Shown here: piece by piece, positions 19,329 to 29,528 of the stretch
How positions within the stretch are numbered: the first letter of the stretch is position 1
How the letters are laid out: each line of letters starts with the position of its first letter
Assembly (NCBI RefSeq): GCF_022179185.1
Contig: NZ_BPQJ01000002.1
Span: 124,001-188,000, forward strand
Length of the DNA stretch: 64,000 bases
Direction: 5' to 3'
DNA from: Methylobacterium frigidaeris
GTDB taxonomy: Bacteria; Pseudomonadota; Alphaproteobacteria; Rhizobiales; Beijerinckiaceae
Made by a program: the position numbers and the translations under genes
The notes under the pieces: generated by a model
Seen by the model: only the letters and a program-made list of their open reading frames with translations
Database searches by the model: none
What the model was told of the DNA's origin: nothing

Positions 19329-19381
19329 CGGTGCGGCCTCCCCGCCCTATCCTGATGGGGCTATTTCCAGGGGAGGCATCC

Positions 19382-19849
19382 ATGACCGAGGCGAGCGCGG
19401 GACCGATTCACGCCTTCCTGGCCGGCGACGGTCGCGACGGGCGTGGGCGCAGCCTCGCCGAGGTGCTGGCCTTCGACGACGCGCACATCGAGCGCGTGCA
19501 CGACTTCATCCAGTGGCTGTTTCCACTCGCGGAGCCGAGCCGGGCGGTACCGGGAGCGCCGGTGCTCGGAGCGGCGGAGGCCACAGCGATTCGGGCCGAT
19601 CCGGCGGCGCGAGCCGGGCTCCTGGCCGCCCGCGACCGGATGCTGCGCTTCTATTCCGGGACCGACGGGTGGCTCACGGCCTTCGACCACAACCACCTGC
19701 GGATCACCCGCATCCTCACCTCCCTGCGCGACCTCGTCGGATTGGAGGAGGCCGAGGCCTTCCACGAGGCCGTTCTCCGCCTCAACGACAGGGCAGGCTC
19801 CCCCGTGAATCCGGGGAGCCTGGATTACTGGCGGAGGACAGTTGCCTAA
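19382..19849 (+). CDS. OGFr-like (opioid growth factor receptor N-domain) protein
   Basis: 155 residues. The signature of the bacterial OGFr_N family is clear: IERVHDFIQWLFPLAEPS near residues 38-55, then RMLRFYSG, the core DHNHLRITRILTSLRDL near 101-117, and a terminal NPGSLDYWRR. It is all helical and cytoplasmic, with no known biochemical function in bacteria. The ATG is preceded by a strong GGGGAGG site. It sits between sfnG and poxB with no obvious functional link. Confidence 0.8.
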   Translation: MTEASAGPIHAFLAGDGRDGRGRSLAEVLAFDDAHIERVHDFIQWLFPLAEPSRAVPGAPVLGAAEATAIRADPAARAGLLAARDRMLRFYSGTDGWLTAFDHNHLRITRILTSLRDLVGLEEAEAFHEAVLRLNDRAGSPVNPGSLDYWRRTVA

Positions 19850-19869
19850 TCATCTTCCTACTGATGATT
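19848..19869. promoter_or_regulatory. Small inverted repeat upstream of poxB
   Basis: AATCATC and GATGATT form perfect 7-bp arms around 8 nt immediately after the OGFr-like stop codon. It is a relatively AT-rich spot that could be an operator for poxB, 130 nt downstream, or a weak terminator. Confidence 0.3.
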
Positions 19870-19997
19870 GGAATTTGCACACCCTGCGGATGATCGGGAA
19901 ACCCTCGACGTCGCGAATCTCTCGCAGGGGAACATCGAGGCACCGGACCCGTTAACCGGTGGTCGTTTGTGCAGTGCACCAAAGAGGTCGAGTCACG

Positions 19998-21719
19998 ATG
20001 TCCAGACGTGTAGCCGACGTGATCGTCGCAACCCTCGCGGCCGCCGGCGCGAAGCGTTGCTACGGCATCCCCGGGGATACGCTCAACTACGTCACCGACG
20101 CGATCCGTCGCAGCGACCTGCGCTGGGTTCATGTCCGCCACGAAGAGGCTGGCGCCTTGGCTGCCGGAGCGGATGCCCTGCTGACCGGCGAGCTGGCTCT
20201 GTGCGCGGGATCCTGCGGGCCGGGCAGCCTGCATTTCATCAACGGCGTTTGGGAGTCGAACCGCAATCGGGCGCCCGTCGTCTTGATTGCCAGCCAGATC
20301 ACGCGAGACGAACTGGGCTTCGACTTCCCGCAGGAGGTCGATTTCAAGGCGGTCTACGCCAAGGGGACGGTCTTCTGCGAGGAGATCCGGACCCCGGCGC
20401 AGGCCAGGCGGATGACCGCGATGGCGGCGCAGGCGGCCCTCGCGCACAAGGGGGTCGCCGTCCTGATCGTGCCGATCGACGTGTCCAAGGCCGAGGCACC
20501 GGAGGAGCCCGACTTCGCGGTCCACCGCGCCCGCCCCGTGATCCGTCCGTCCGACGCCGAGCTTCAGGCGGTCGCCGACGCGCTCAACCGGGGCAGGAAA
20601 ATCGCCATTTACGGCGGATCAGGATGCGAGGGCGCACGAGAGGCGATCGTCTCGCTCGCCGAGCGCCTGAAGGCGCCGGTCGCACGGACCAGCCGCGCCA
20701 AGGACTTCCTGGAATACGCCAACCCGTACGACGTCGGCATGACGGGCGTGTTCGGGACGGCCGGCGGCTATCACACGCTGATGGAGTGCGACACGCTCCT
20801 CCTTCTAGGGTGCGACTTCGCCTGGCGGCAATTCTACCCGAGCAAGGCGACGATCCTTCAGATCGACATCGACGCCACGCATCTCGGCCGGCGCCACCCG
20901 GTCGACATCGCGGCCGTCGGCAACATCGCGGATACGGTCAAGGCGCTGATCCCGCTCGTCGAGCCGCGCGAGGACAGCGCTTTCCTCGACGCCGCGCTAC
21001 GTCACGCCCGCAAGGCCGAGGCGGCGCTCGACGCGCGCGCCACGCCTGGCCACCAGGGCCTCGTCCACCCGCAATACCTGACCGAGCTGATCGCCCGCCA
21101 CGCCGCGCCCGACGCCGTCTACACCGCCGACGGCGGCTCGCCGATGGTCTGGTGCCTGCGCCACATTCCGGCGACCGGGGCGAACCGCACGGTGGTGAGC
21201 CTCTCGCACGGCACGATGGCCAATGCCATGCCGCAGGCGCTCGGGGCACAGGCGGCCTATCCCGACCGTCAGGTCATCTCCATGTCCGGCGACGGCGGCC
21301 TGACGATGCTGCTGGGCGACCTTCTGACCGCCGTGCAGGAGAAGCTGCCGATCAAGGTCGTGGTCTTCAACAACGGCACGCTCGGCTTCGTCGAGATCGA
21401 GCAGAAGGTCGAGGGCCTGCTCGACACCTTTACCGATCTCCACAACCCGGACTTCGCCAAGCTCGCGGAGGCGGCCGGCTGGTGGGGTCAGCGCGTCGAT
21501 CACCCGGACACCCTGGAGGATACCGTCAAGGCGTGGCTCGCGGCTCCCGGCCCGGCCCTCCTCGATGTCGTGACGGTGCGCGACGAACTGGTGATGCCAC
21601 CCAAGATCGAGCCTGGGCAGGTCTTCGGCATGGCGCTCTACTCCGCGAAAGGCCTTCTGGCCGGTCAGGAGCGCGCCAAGAGCGTGGTCGAGATGCTCAA
21701 GGACGCTGTCATCGCCTGA
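19998..21719 (+). CDS. poxB: Ubiquinone-dependent pyruvate dehydrogenase (pyruvate oxidase)
   Basis: 573 residues, nearly identical in length to E. coli PoxB (572). ThDP/FAD enzyme that decarboxylates pyruvate to acetate and CO2 and passes electrons to quinone at the membrane. The catalytic Glu is in VRHEEAG (residues 47-52). The ThDP signature GDGGLTMLLGDLL ending VVVFNN is near 430-458. The C-terminal amphipathic tail (QERAKSVVEMLKDAVIA) matches the membrane-binding helix of PoxB. The ATG at 19998 is chosen because of the AGAGG site upstream and the family N-terminus. Confidence 0.92.
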   Translation: MSRRVADVIVATLAAAGAKRCYGIPGDTLNYVTDAIRRSDLRWVHVRHEEAGALAAGADALLTGELALCAGSCGPGSLHFINGVWESNRNRAPVVLIASQITRDELGFDFPQEVDFKAVYAKGTVFCEEIRTPAQARRMTAMAAQAALAHKGVAVLIVPIDVSKAEAPEEPDFAVHRARPVIRPSDAELQAVADALNRGRKIAIYGGSGCEGAREAIVSLAERLKAPVARTSRAKDFLEYANPYDVGMTGVFGTAGGYHTLMECDTLLLLGCDFAWRQFYPSKATILQIDIDATHLGRRHPVDIAAVGNIADTVKALIPLVEPREDSAFLDAALRHARKAEAALDARATPGHQGLVHPQYLTELIARHAAPDAVYTADGGSPMVWCLRHIPATGANRTVVSLSHGTMANAMPQALGAQAAYPDRQVISMSGDGGLTMLLGDLLTAVQEKLPIKVVVFNNGTLGFVEIEQKVEGLLDTFTDLHNPDFAKLAEAAGWWGQRVDHPDTLEDTVKAWLAAPGPALLDVVTVRDELVMPPKIEPGQVFGMALYSAKGLLAGQERAKSVVEMLKDAVIA

Positions 21720-22161
21720 GGGCTGCGACGCGCGTGTGGGGACGGTGGGCCGATGGAGACCCGCCTTGTTCGACTTGTTCGATTTGGCGGGTCCGGCACT
21801 CGATGGAGAGATGCGCCGGCATCGGCTTATACCCTCGCGCCTTCGCATCGACGCGAAGGCGACCGGCGCATCAGCGCCGGCGCCCATTCGGGCTTGCCTG
21901 GCACCGTCGAACGCGTCCGTTCGAAGGCGCGGCGGTATTACGCGTGCGTCCAGCCAATGCCGGAGGCGGTGGCCCAACCTCGGCTCCCGGCTGCCGTTTC
22001 CTGATCAGAGTATCACGAAGCGGCAGCCCCGAATCGGTAACGCAAGCAGCCCGACAGGACCGCCGCTCGGGCGATCCCGACGATGCGTCGATGGGCGCCG
22101 CGCAGGGGCGTCCGGTCATCGTCGGCCGCAGATCAGATGTGGATCGCGCGGCCGCAGGTAC
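21720..22161. other. Convergent intergenic region between poxB and gcdH
   Basis: About 440 nt without a convincing gene. It holds a tandem CTTGTTCGA repeat (about 21765-21783) and an 8-bp hairpin GCCTTCGC / GCGAAGGC (21839-21860) that could end poxB transcription. The remainder shows no motif I recognise. Confidence 0.55.
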
Positions 22162-23409
22162 CTAGAAGAAGGCCTGCAGTCCGGTCTGCGCCCGGCCGAG
22201 GATCAGGGCGTGCACGTCGTGGGTGCCCTCGTAGGTGTTCACCGTCTCGAGGTTCTGGGCGTGGCGCATCACGTGGTACTCGCCCATGATGCCGTTGCCG
22301 CCGTGCATGTCGCGCGCCTCGCGGGCGATCGCCAGCGCCTTGCCGCAATTGTTGCGCTTGACCAGCGAGATCATCTCGGGCGCCATCCGGCCCTCGTCGA
22401 ACAGCCGGCCGACCCGCAACGAGCCCTGGAGACCCAGCGCGATCTCGGTCTGCATGTCGGCGAGCTTCTTCTGCACCAGCTGCGTCTGGGCGAGCGGCCG
22501 GTTGAACTGCTTGCGGTCGAGCGTGTATTGCCGCGCCCGGTGCCAGCAATCCTCGGCCGCGCCCAGCGCCCCCCAGGAGATGCCGTAGCGCGCCCGGTTC
22601 AGGCACCCGAACGGCCCCTTCAGCCCCGAGACGTTGGGCAGCAGCGCGCTCTCCGGCACCTCGACGCCGTCCATCACGATCTCACCGGTGACCGAGGCGC
22701 GCAGGGACAGCTTGCCCTTGATCTTCGGCGCCGAGAGCCCCTTCATCCCCTTCTCCAGGACGAAGCCGCGGATCTGGTTGTCGTGGGCCGGGGACTTGGC
22801 CCACACCACGAACACGTCGGCGATCGGGGCGTTCGAGATCCAGGTCTTGGCGCCGGACAGCCGGTAGCCGCCGTCGATCTTGTCGGCCCGGGTCTTCATG
22901 CCGGCCGGATCGGAGCCGGCATCCGGCTCGGTCAGGCCGAAGCAGCCGACGAACTCGCCCGAGGCGAGCTTCGGCAGGTACTTTTTGCGCTGGTTCTCGT
23001 CGCCATAGGCGTAGATCGGGTACATCACGAGCGAGGATTGCACGCTCATCATCGAGCGGTAGCCCGAATCGACCCGCTCGACCTCGCGGGCGACGAGGCC
23101 GTAGGCGACGTAGCTCGCGCCGGCGCAGCCATACTCCTCCGGCAGGGTGACACCGAGGAGGCCCAGTTCGCCCATGGCGTTGAAGAGCGAGCGGTCGGTC
23201 TTCTCCTCGGCATAGGCCTCGACGATGCCGGGCAGCAGGCGCTCCTGGGCGAAGCTGCGGGCGGAGTCGCGGATCAGGCGCTCATCGTCGGTGAGCTGGT
23301 CGTCGAGCAGGAACGGGTCGTCCCACCGGAACGCGCCGCGGGTCCCCTCATGGGGCTTCACCGGGCTGAGGTTGGTCTGGGTCGCGACCGCGGCGGACGG
23401 GGCGTTCAT
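22162..23409 (-). CDS. gcdH: Glutaryl-CoA dehydrogenase
   Basis: 415 residues. Acyl-CoA dehydrogenase fold with the GcdH hallmarks: [37 protein letters not shown], the decarboxylase-type [18 protein letters not shown], and the catalytic Glu394 in [20 protein letters not shown]. It oxidises and decarboxylates glutaryl-CoA to crotonyl-CoA in lysine/tryptophan catabolism, passing electrons to ETF. The ATG (MNAPSAAV) is preceded by GGAGGAGA. A second upstream in-frame ATG lies before that ribosome site and is rejected. It stands alone, convergent with poxB. Confidence 0.94.
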   Translation of the reverse strand: MNAPSAAVATQTNLSPVKPHEGTRGAFRWDDPFLLDDQLTDDERLIRDSARSFAQERLLPGIVEAYAEEKTDRSLFNAMGELGLLGVTLPEEYGCAGASYVAYGLVAREVERVDSGYRSMMSVQSSLVMYPIYAYGDENQRKKYLPKLASGEFVGCFGLTEPDAGSDPAGMKTRADKIDGGYRLSGAKTWISNAPIADVFVVWAKSPAHDNQIRGFVLEKGMKGLSAPKIKGKLSLRASVTGEIVMDGVEVPESALLPNVSGLKGPFGCLNRARYGISWGALGAAEDCWHRARQYTLDRKQFNRPLAQTQLVQKKLADMQTEIALGLQGSLRVGRLFDEGRMAPEMISLVKRNNCGKALAIAREARDMHGGNGIMGEYHVMRHAQNLETVNTYEGTHDVHALILGRAQTGLQAFF

Positions 23410-23534
23410 CTCGTCTCCTCCTTGCATTTCGGGCGGGACGTTACCCCGGGTGCGCCGAGTTCGCCAGGATGCGAAACCGCATTCCGCACGCTCCAGCCAT
23501 GCAGGCGGCCCGGGGGCCGCGGCACGGGACAGGA

Positions 23535-24071
23535 TTACTTGACCTGCTGCTTGTCGAGCTTGCGGGCCAGCGTCCGGCGATGCATCCCGAGCCGCCGGGC
23601 GGTCTCCGAGATGTTGAAGTCGGTCTCGACCAGGGTCTGGTGGATGCGCTCCCATTCGAGCGTCTTGATCGAGGTCGGCCGGCCGTCGAGGGTGACGTCG
23701 ACGTCGCCTTCCGCCTTGGAGAAGGCCGCCTCGATGTCATCGGTATTGGCGGGCTTGGCGAGGTAGTGGCAGGCGCCGAGCTTGATCGCCTCGACCGCCG
23801 TGGCGATGCTGGCATAGCCCGTCAGCACCACCGTGAGGATGCCGGGATCGTGGTCGTGCAGGGCCTTGACGCAAGCGAGGCCCGACTCCCCGTTGAGCTT
23901 CAGGTCGACCACGGCGTAGGTCGGGGTGCGCTCGGCGAGCAGGGCCTCGAGTGGTGCGAGCCCGGCCAGGCTCACCACCGTGTAGCCGCGCCGCTCGAAC
24001 GAGCGCGTCAGGGTGGCGGCGAAGCGGTCGTCATCCTCGACGATGACGAGCAGGCGGTCCTCGTCGGGCAT
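23535..24071 (-). CDS. regA: Redox response regulator RegA/PrrA/ActR
   Basis: 178 residues. Receiver domain with acidic pocket EDDD (12-15) and phospho-acceptor Asp56 ([11 protein letters not shown]), lysine in [11 protein letters not shown] near 105. A Pro-poor linker leads to a Fis-type helix-turn-helix at the C-terminus ([20 protein letters not shown]). The nearly invariant HTH is the mark of the RegA group, which controls photosynthesis, respiration, CO2 and nitrogen fixation genes in response to redox state. It follows regB with one nt between, so the pair is co-translated. It sits downstream of the bo3 oxidase operon, a likely target. Confidence 0.92.
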   Translation of the reverse strand: MPDEDRLLVIVEDDDRFAATLTRSFERRGYTVVSLAGLAPLEALLAERTPTYAVVDLKLNGESGLACVKALHDHDPGILTVVLTGYASIATAVEAIKLGACHYLAKPANTDDIEAAFSKAEGDVDVTLDGRPTSIKTLEWERIHQTLVETDFNISETARRLGMHRRTLARKLDKQQVK

Positions 24072-24072
24072 C

Positions 24073-25425
24073 TCACACCGTCAGGCTCGAGAGCGGCAGG
24101 CTGATGGTCACGACGGCGCCTCCATAGCTGCGGTTGCGGGCCTCCACCGTGCCGCCGAGCTTGCGCACGACGTTGACGACCAGGAACAGCCCGAGCCCGC
24201 CGCCGAGGCGGCCCTTGCTCGATGTATAGGGCTGGCCGAGCCGCGCCAGCATCTCTGGCGCGAAACCCGGGCCGCGATCGGTGACGGAGAGCCGCAGGGT
24301 GTCGCCGTCGCGCAAGAGCACCAGCTCGACGTAGTTCGGCGATAGGTCCAGCGCGTTGTCGAGGACGTTGAACAGCACCTGCTTGAGGGCGGTGTCGGAG
24401 ACGATCTCCTCGTCCTCGCCGAACTCGTCGCGGACCTGGAGGCAGAAGCAGGAGCGCATCCGCCGCCAGTCGCCGACGAGCTCGGTCACGAAACTGCGCA
24501 CGGTGGTGAGGTGGGGCGCCTCCCCACGGGCGGCGCCAGCGGCGAGCAGGATGCCGGTGACGATCGCCTTGCAGCGCCCCACCGCCTCCTGCATCTCCTC
24601 GATCTCGCGGGCGATGTCGGGGGAGGACGTCAGTTCCGGCATCCGGCGCCAGTCGCCGAGGATCACCGAGAGCGAGGAGAGCGGCGTGCCGAGCTCGTGC
24701 GCCGCGCCTGAGGCCAGCAGCCCCATCCGGACGATGTGGTCCTCCTCCGCCGCGCGCTGGCGCAGGTCGGCGAGGCGGGCATCCTGCCGGCGCAGGTTGC
24801 GCGAGATCCGGGTGACGAACACCGCGATGAGCGCCGCGTCGATCACGAAACTCACCAGCATGCCGACGAGGTAGAGCCGGAACAGCTCGTCGCTGTCGCC
24901 CGGCGGCAGCACCAGCGGGCGGTAGGCCAGCATCAGCACGCCGAGCGCCGCGGTGGTGATGGCGACGAGGCCGATCGTCGCCCGGCTGCTCAGCAGCACC
25001 GCCGCCAGGGTGAGCTGGAGCAGGAACAGCGAGGTGAACGGGTTGGTGGCGCCGCCGCTCAGGGAGAGCTGCAGCGTGAGCGCCACGACGTCGAGGAGGA
25101 GTGCGACGAACAGCACGCCCTCGGTGACGCCACCGCCGCGGGCGATCCAGCCCAGGCTGACGAGATTGAGGAGGACGAGCCCGGCCAGTACCACCGCCAT
25201 GGGCCCGAGCGGCAGCGCGATGCCGAGGCCCGCTTGCGCCACCGCGATGGTGACGACCTGGCCCGCCACCGCGATCCAGCGCAACTGCACCAGGAGCAGA
25301 AGGTTCTGGCGGCCGCCATCATGATCCTCGGGCGTGCCGGACTCGCCGAGGCCCGCCAGGGAGCCGATGCCGAGGTGGCGCGCGGCGGTGACGAGGATGG
25401 CTCGCAGATCAGATCCGTCGATCAC
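24073..25425 (-). CDS. regB: Redox sensor histidine kinase RegB/PrrB/ActS
   Basis: 450 residues. Six membrane helices (about residues 45-205) carry the RegB quinone-sensing motif GGATNPF at 124-130. The H-box is AAHELGTPL with His243. A lone cysteine (Cys285, VGRCKAIV) lies where RegB has its redox-active disulfide cysteine. The ATPase domain has QVLFNVLDNALD and GGLGLFLVVNVV. So both known sensing elements of the family are present. The start is a GTG (VIDGSDLRAIL); the ribosome site is weak. The reading frame runs upstream through the inverted-repeat element, but that part is not family sequence. Confidence 0.9.
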   Translation of the reverse strand: MIDGSDLRAILVTAARHLGIGSLAGLGESGTPEDHDGGRQNLLLLVQLRWIAVAGQVVTIAVAQAGLGIALPLGPMAVVLAGLVLLNLVSLGWIARGGGVTEGVLFVALLLDVVALTLQLSLSGGATNPFTSLFLLQLTLAAVLLSSRATIGLVAITTAALGVLMLAYRPLVLPPGDSDELFRLYLVGMLVSFVIDAALIAVFVTRISRNLRRQDARLADLRQRAAEEDHIVRMGLLASGAAHELGTPLSSLSVILGDWRRMPELTSSPDIAREIEEMQEAVGRCKAIVTGILLAAGAARGEAPHLTTVRSFVTELVGDWRRMRSCFCLQVRDEFGEDEEIVSDTALKQVLFNVLDNALDLSPNYVELVLLRDGDTLRLSVTDRGPGFAPEMLARLGQPYTSSKGRLGGGLGLFLVVNVVRKLGGTVEARNRSYGGAVVTISLPLSSLTV

Positions 25426-25448
25426 GGGAGTGCGACCAGCGCGCGCCC

Positions 25449-25621
25449 GAACCCTCCCCCCTCTGCGGGGGAGGGTGCCCCGCGGAGGGGGGAGGGAGGG
25501 GGGAACCACGCTTCCGGAAAAGACTGAGTCGTTCTGGAGGGCGCCACCTGGACTAGCGTCGCGCTGCCCCTCTTCCGGCCTGCTCCGCAGGCCACCCTCC
25601 CCCGCAGAGGGGGGAGGGTTC
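25449..25621. repeat. 173-bp inverted-repeat element (MITE/REP-like) between SURF1 and regB
   Basis: Perfect 28-nt terminal inverted repeats at 25449-25476 and 25594-25621 (GAACCCTCCCCCC... against ...GGGGGGAGGGTTC) enclose about 117 nt, which itself has G-rich runs (25480-25502) and a GGCCTGC/GCAGGCC hairpin (25578-25593). No ORF of its own. The C-run/G-run arms are typical of dispersed palindromic elements in Rhizobiales. It lies in the cyo-SURF1 to regB junction. Confidence 0.75.
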
Positions 25622-25667
25622 TCGCGCGTTCGTCCTGTCTCGAACTCATCACCCTGAAGAACCCGCC

Positions 25668-26408
25668 TCACCGCTCGCGCAGCGCCCGATAGGCCGCATA
25701 GCCCGACAACGCCGCCAGCCCGAACCAAGTTAGTGCGTAGATCAGGTGATGGTTGCGGAACGCCACGACGGTGAGCCCGCCGACCGGCCCACCGGGGCGA
25801 TTGGCCGATGCATCCGCGTCGATGAAGTAGGGCGCCACCGGACCGAGGCCCTTGGCCGCCGCGATCGCCGCGACGTCGCGGGAATACCAGCGGTCGTGGG
25901 CCGGATCGTTGCTGCGCAGGAAGCCGCCGCCGGGCTCGGGCAGGCGCAACAGGCCCGTCACCGTCCTCTCCCCGCCTCCGGATACGGCCTGCCAATCGGC
26001 CGGCACGAAGCCGCGATTGATCAGGATCGTGTCGCCGGCCTCGGTCACGAGGGGGACGAGGAGCCAGGAGCCGGCGCCCTTCTCGGTCACCGCCAGGGTG
26101 CGGACGGCACGGTCGGAGAGGAAGCGGCCTTGCACCGTGACGCGGCGATACTCGTCGGCATCGCGGGAGATCTTTGGCCACTCGGCCCGGCCGGGCGCCG
26201 GGACGGGGGGGCTCGCGAGCCGCGCCTCGACTCGGGCGATGAGGTCGAGCTTCCAGGCCCGGCGCTCGACCTGCCAGATCCCGAGACCGACGAACAGGGC
26301 GGTCGCCAGGAGCGAGAGCGCCACCAGGACGAGGCGCTTGGCCCCCGGGGCGGACCGGGGCGGAGCCGCCCCGGCCGGTGTCTGTCGATCGTCGCTCGCG
26401 ATCGTCAC
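25668..26408 (-). CDS. SURF1 family cytochrome oxidase assembly protein
   Basis: 246 residues. Two membrane helices flank a periplasmic domain: the first near residues 25-43 (LVLVALSLLATALFVGLGIWQ, with the family's GxWQ followed by RRAWKLDLI), the second near 221-240 (YALTWFGLAALSGYAAY). The domain has the conserved INRGFVP and NHHLIYALTW motifs. SURF1 proteins deliver or stabilise haem in oxidase subunit I. The GTG start overlaps the cyoD stop by 4 nt (GTGA), so here it serves the bo3 quinol oxidase. Confidence 0.88.
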   Translation of the reverse strand: MTIASDDRQTPAGAAPPRSAPGAKRLVLVALSLLATALFVGLGIWQVERRAWKLDLIARVEARLASPPVPAPGRAEWPKISRDADEYRRVTVQGRFLSDRAVRTLAVTEKGAGSWLLVPLVTEAGDTILINRGFVPADWQAVSGGGERTVTGLLRLPEPGGGFLRSNDPAHDRWYSRDVAAIAAAKGLGPVAPYFIDADASANRPGGPVGGLTVVAFRNHHLIYALTWFGLAALSGYAAYRALRER

Positions 26409-26800
26409 GGCATGTTGCGCATGTCGCCCGGCGACATCGGCATCATGTTGGTGTTGAGGTGGTACATCACCCAGAGCGAGCCCGACAGAGCGATCACCAC
26501 CAGCACGATGGTGAAGATCAGCGCCATCATGGTCCAGCCGCCTTCCGAGCGCGCGTTCATGTGCAGGAAGTAGATCATGTGAACCACGATCTGCACGACC
26601 GCGAAGGCCATGATGACGAGCGAGGTGACGCGTGGATCGGTGAAGACCTCGGCCATCACCAGCCAGAACGGGATCGCCGTCAGGATCGCCGACAGGACGA
26701 AGCCGGTGATGTAGCCCTTCCGGCTGCCGTGGCCGGCCTCGTGGTGGTCGTGGACGACTTCGACGTGCACGTCGTCGGAAGCGGGCGCGCGGGCGCTCAT
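26405..26800 (-). CDS. cyoD: Cytochrome bo3 ubiquinol oxidase subunit IV
   Basis: 131 residues, three membrane helices (about 37-57, 65-85, 98-120) with family blocks FTDPRVTSLVIMAFAVVQIVVH and IYFLHMNARSEGGWT. The His-rich N-terminus (VEVVHDHHEAGHGSRKGY) is usual for alphaproteobacterial CyoD. Small structural subunit that helps assembly of the Cu(B) centre in subunit I. Its ATG overlaps the cyoC stop (ATGA) and its stop overlaps the SURF1 start. Confidence 0.93.
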   Translation of the reverse strand: MSARAPASDDVHVEVVHDHHEAGHGSRKGYITGFVLSAILTAIPFWLVMAEVFTDPRVTSLVIMAFAVVQIVVHMIYFLHMNARSEGGWTMMALIFTIVLVVIALSGSLWVMYHLNTNMMPMSPGDMRNMP

Positions 26801-27429
26801 GTCAGGGACCCCATCAGGTAGACGAAGGTGAAGACGCCGATCCAGATCACGTCGAGGAAGTGCCAGAACATGCTCAGGCACATCAGCCGGCGGCGGTTGG
26901 CTTCGATCAGGCCGCGCTGGTGCACCTGCACCATCAGGGTCACGAGCCAGATCAGCCCGAAGGTGACGTGCAGGCCGTGCGTCCCGACCAGGGTGAAGAA
27001 CGAGGACAGGAAGGCGCTGCGCTGGGGCGTGGCGCCCTCGTGGATCAGGTGGGCGAACTCGTAGAGCTCGAGGCCGATGAAGCAGAGGCCGAAGGCCCCG
27101 GTGATCGCCAGCCAGCGCTGGGTCATGCGCTGGTCGCCCTTCTCCATCTCCAGCATGGCGAAGCCGTAGGTGATGGAGGAGAACAGCAGCATGGCGGTGT
27201 TCACCGCCACGAGCTTGAGATCGAACAGGTCCGCGCCGGACGGGCCCGCCGCGTAGTTCCGTCCCAGCACGCCGTACGTCGCGAACAGGATCGCGAAGAT
27301 CAGGCAGTCGCTCATCAGGTAGAGCCAGAACCCGAGCATGGTCCCGCCCTCGGCGTGACCGTGCTCGTCGTCCGAGACATAGAAGTGCAGCTCGGCGTCG
27401 CTCGCCGTGACGGTCTGTGACTGTGCCAT
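26797..27429 (-). CDS. cyoC: Cytochrome bo3 ubiquinol oxidase subunit III
   Basis: 210 residues, five membrane helices. TMLGFWLYLMSDCLIFAILFA and GTHGLHVTFGLIWLVTLMVQ, then RRRLMCLSMFWHFLDVIWIGVF, are characteristic of haem-copper oxidase subunit III of the quinol-oxidase branch. No cofactors; it stabilises subunit I. It lies 10 nt after cyoB. An AGGA site precedes the ATG. Confidence 0.94.
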   Translation of the reverse strand: MAQSQTVTASDAELHFYVSDDEHGHAEGGTMLGFWLYLMSDCLIFAILFATYGVLGRNYAAGPSGADLFDLKLVAVNTAMLLFSSITYGFAMLEMEKGDQRMTQRWLAITGAFGLCFIGLELYEFAHLIHEGATPQRSAFLSSFFTLVGTHGLHVTFGLIWLVTLMVQVHQRGLIEANRRRLMCLSMFWHFLDVIWIGVFTFVYLMGSLT

Positions 27430-27439
27430 GGCGGGGTCC

Positions 27440-29485
27440 TCAGGCGCCGACGGGGGTGGGGGCCGGGGCGAGGGCGAGTGCGCGGGTGCGCTCGTCCTCG
27501 GTCCGCGCGACCTCGTCGGCGGGGATGTAGTAGTCGCGGTCGTAGTTGAAGGTGTGGATGATGGTCGCCGCGATCACGCCCACGAAGGCGATCGCCGCCA
27601 ACCACCAGACGTACCACACCATGGCGACGCCGAAGACGGTGGCGATGGCCGAGATGATGATGCCCGCGCCGGTGTTCTTCGGCATGTGGATCGGCTTGTA
27701 GCCCTCCAGCGGACGCTTGTAGCCGCGGCTCTTCATGTCCCACCAGGCATCGCCGTCATGCACCAGCGGGGTGAAGGCGAAGTTGTAGGCCGGCGGCGGC
27801 GAGGACGTCGCCCATTCGAGGGTGCGGCCGCCCCAGGGATCGCCGGTGAGGTCGGCGAGCTGCTCGCGCCGCAGGATGCTGACGGCGAACTGGACGATCA
27901 TCGCGGCGATGCCGCAGGCGACCAGGAGGGCGCCGAAGGCCGCGATCACGAAGAGCGGCTGCAGCGAGTGGTCGGCGAAGGAGCTCATGCGCCGGGTCAC
28001 GCCCATCAGGCCGAGGATGTAGAGCGGCATGAAGGCGACCCAGAAGCCGACCACCCAGCACCAGAACGACACCTTGCCCCAGAACGGGTCGAGGCGGAAG
28101 CCGAAGGCCTTCGGCCACCAGTAGTAGATGCCGGCGAACAGGCCGAACAGCACGCCGCCGATGATCACGTTGTGGAAGTGCGCGACCAGGAACAGCGAGT
28201 TGTGCAGCACGAAGTCGGCCGGGGGCACGGCGAGCAGCACGCCGGTCATGCCGCCGATGACGAAGGTCAGCATGAAGGCGACGGTCCACATCATCGGCAG
28301 ATCGAAGCGGATCCGGCCGCGATACATGGTGAACAGCCAGTTGAAGATCTTCGCGCCGGTCGGGATCGAGATGATCATCGTGGTGATGCCGAAGAACGAG
28401 TTGACGCTCGCCCCCGACCCCATGGTGAAGAAGTGGTGCAGCCAGACCAGGTAGGACAGGATGGTGATGACCACCGTGGCGTAGACCATCGAGGCGTAGC
28501 CGAACAGGCGCTTGCCGCAGAAGGTCGAGACCACCTCGGAGAAGATGCCGAAGGCCGGCAGCACCAGGATGTAGACCTCGGGGTGGCCCCAGATCCAGAT
28601 CAGGTTCACGTACATCATCGGGTTGCCGCCGAGATCGTTCGTGAAGAAGTTGGTGCCGACGTAGCGGTCGAGCGTGAGCAGCGCCAGCACAGCCCCGAGC
28701 ACCGGGAACGAGGCGACGATCAGGATGTTGGTGCAGAGCGAGGTCCAGGTGAAGACCGGCATCTTCATCATCGACATGCCCGGCGCCCGCATCTTGACGA
28801 TGGTGGCGATCAGGTTGACGCCCGACAAGGTCGTGCCGACGCCGGCGATCTGCAGCGCCCAGATGTAGTAGTCGACGCCGGTGCTCGGCGAGTAGGCGAT
28901 GTTCGACAGCGGCGGATAGGCGAGCCAGCCGGTGGCCGCGAACTCGCCGACGAACAGCGACATCATCGTCAGCACGACGCCGCCGGCGGTCATCCAGAAG
29001 CTGAAGTTGTTGAGGAACGGGAAGGCGACGTCGCGGGCGCCGATCTGCAGCGGCACCACGAAGTTCATCAGCCCGGTGACCAGCGGCATCGCCACGAAGA
29101 AGATCATGATCACGCCGTGGGCGGTGAAGATCTGGTCGTAGTGGTGCGGCGGCAGGAAGCCCTCGGCGCCGCCATGGGCGATCGCCTGCTGCGACCGCAT
29201 CAGCGCCGCGTCGGCGAAGCCGCGCAGCAGCATGACGAGGCCGAGGACCATGTACATGATCCCGATCTTCTTGTGGTCGACGCTGGTCAGCCAGTCGCGC
29301 CAGAGCGGCCCCCAGAGCTTGTAGCGGGTCAGCGCGCCGAGGATGGCAAGGCCGCCCAACGCCACCACGACGAAGGTCACCACCACGATCGGCTCGTGGA
29401 GCGGCAGGGATTCGATGGTGAAGCGGCCGAACAGCAGCCGCCACCAATGCGGGTAGGCTTCGATCGGATTGTGCTCGGAATTCAT
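27440..29485 (-). CDS. cyoB: Cytochrome bo3 ubiquinol oxidase subunit I
   Basis: 681 residues, the catalytic subunit with low-spin haem b, haem o3 and CuB. The quinone-binding residues known from E. coli (Arg71, Asp75, His98, Gln101) are all present, shifted by 17: Arg88, Asp92, His115, Gln118. His123 ([11 protein letters not shown]) ligates haem b. Helix VI is [15 protein letters not shown], keeping the proton-channel Glu and the CuB His-Tyr pair; LAHHFF- and [13 protein letters not shown] histidines follow. Fifteen helices expected. It reduces O2 to water with ubiquinol and pumps protons; this is the A1-type oxidase of the window, in contrast with the A2-type at 46331. Confidence 0.96.
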   Translation of the reverse strand: MNSEHNPIEAYPHWWRLLFGRFTIESLPLHEPIVVVTFVVVALGGLAILGALTRYKLWGPLWRDWLTSVDHKKIGIMYMVLGLVMLLRGFADAALMRSQQAIAHGGAEGFLPPHHYDQIFTAHGVIMIFFVAMPLVTGLMNFVVPLQIGARDVAFPFLNNFSFWMTAGGVVLTMMSLFVGEFAATGWLAYPPLSNIAYSPSTGVDYYIWALQIAGVGTTLSGVNLIATIVKMRAPGMSMMKMPVFTWTSLCTNILIVASFPVLGAVLALLTLDRYVGTNFFTNDLGGNPMMYVNLIWIWGHPEVYILVLPAFGIFSEVVSTFCGKRLFGYASMVYATVVITILSYLVWLHHFFTMGSGASVNSFFGITTMIISIPTGAKIFNWLFTMYRGRIRFDLPMMWTVAFMLTFVIGGMTGVLLAVPPADFVLHNSLFLVAHFHNVIIGGVLFGLFAGIYYWWPKAFGFRLDPFWGKVSFWCWVVGFWVAFMPLYILGLMGVTRRMSSFADHSLQPLFVIAAFGALLVACGIAAMIVQFAVSILRREQLADLTGDPWGGRTLEWATSSPPPAYNFAFTPLVHDGDAWWDMKSRGYKRPLEGYKPIHMPKNTGAGIIISAIATVFGVAMVWYVWWLAAIAFVGVIAATIIHTFNYDRDYYIPADEVARTEDERTRALALAPAPTPVGA

Positions 29486-29528
29486 GGCTCAGCCTGGAAT
29501 GCGGGTCGTTCTGTCGGGGTCCGGGCTC

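Noticed and set aside
25426..26181. A 702-residue kinase formed by extending regB upstream
   Set aside because: The extra residues read through the inverted-repeat element and the SURF1 gene antisense/out of frame and carry no domain.
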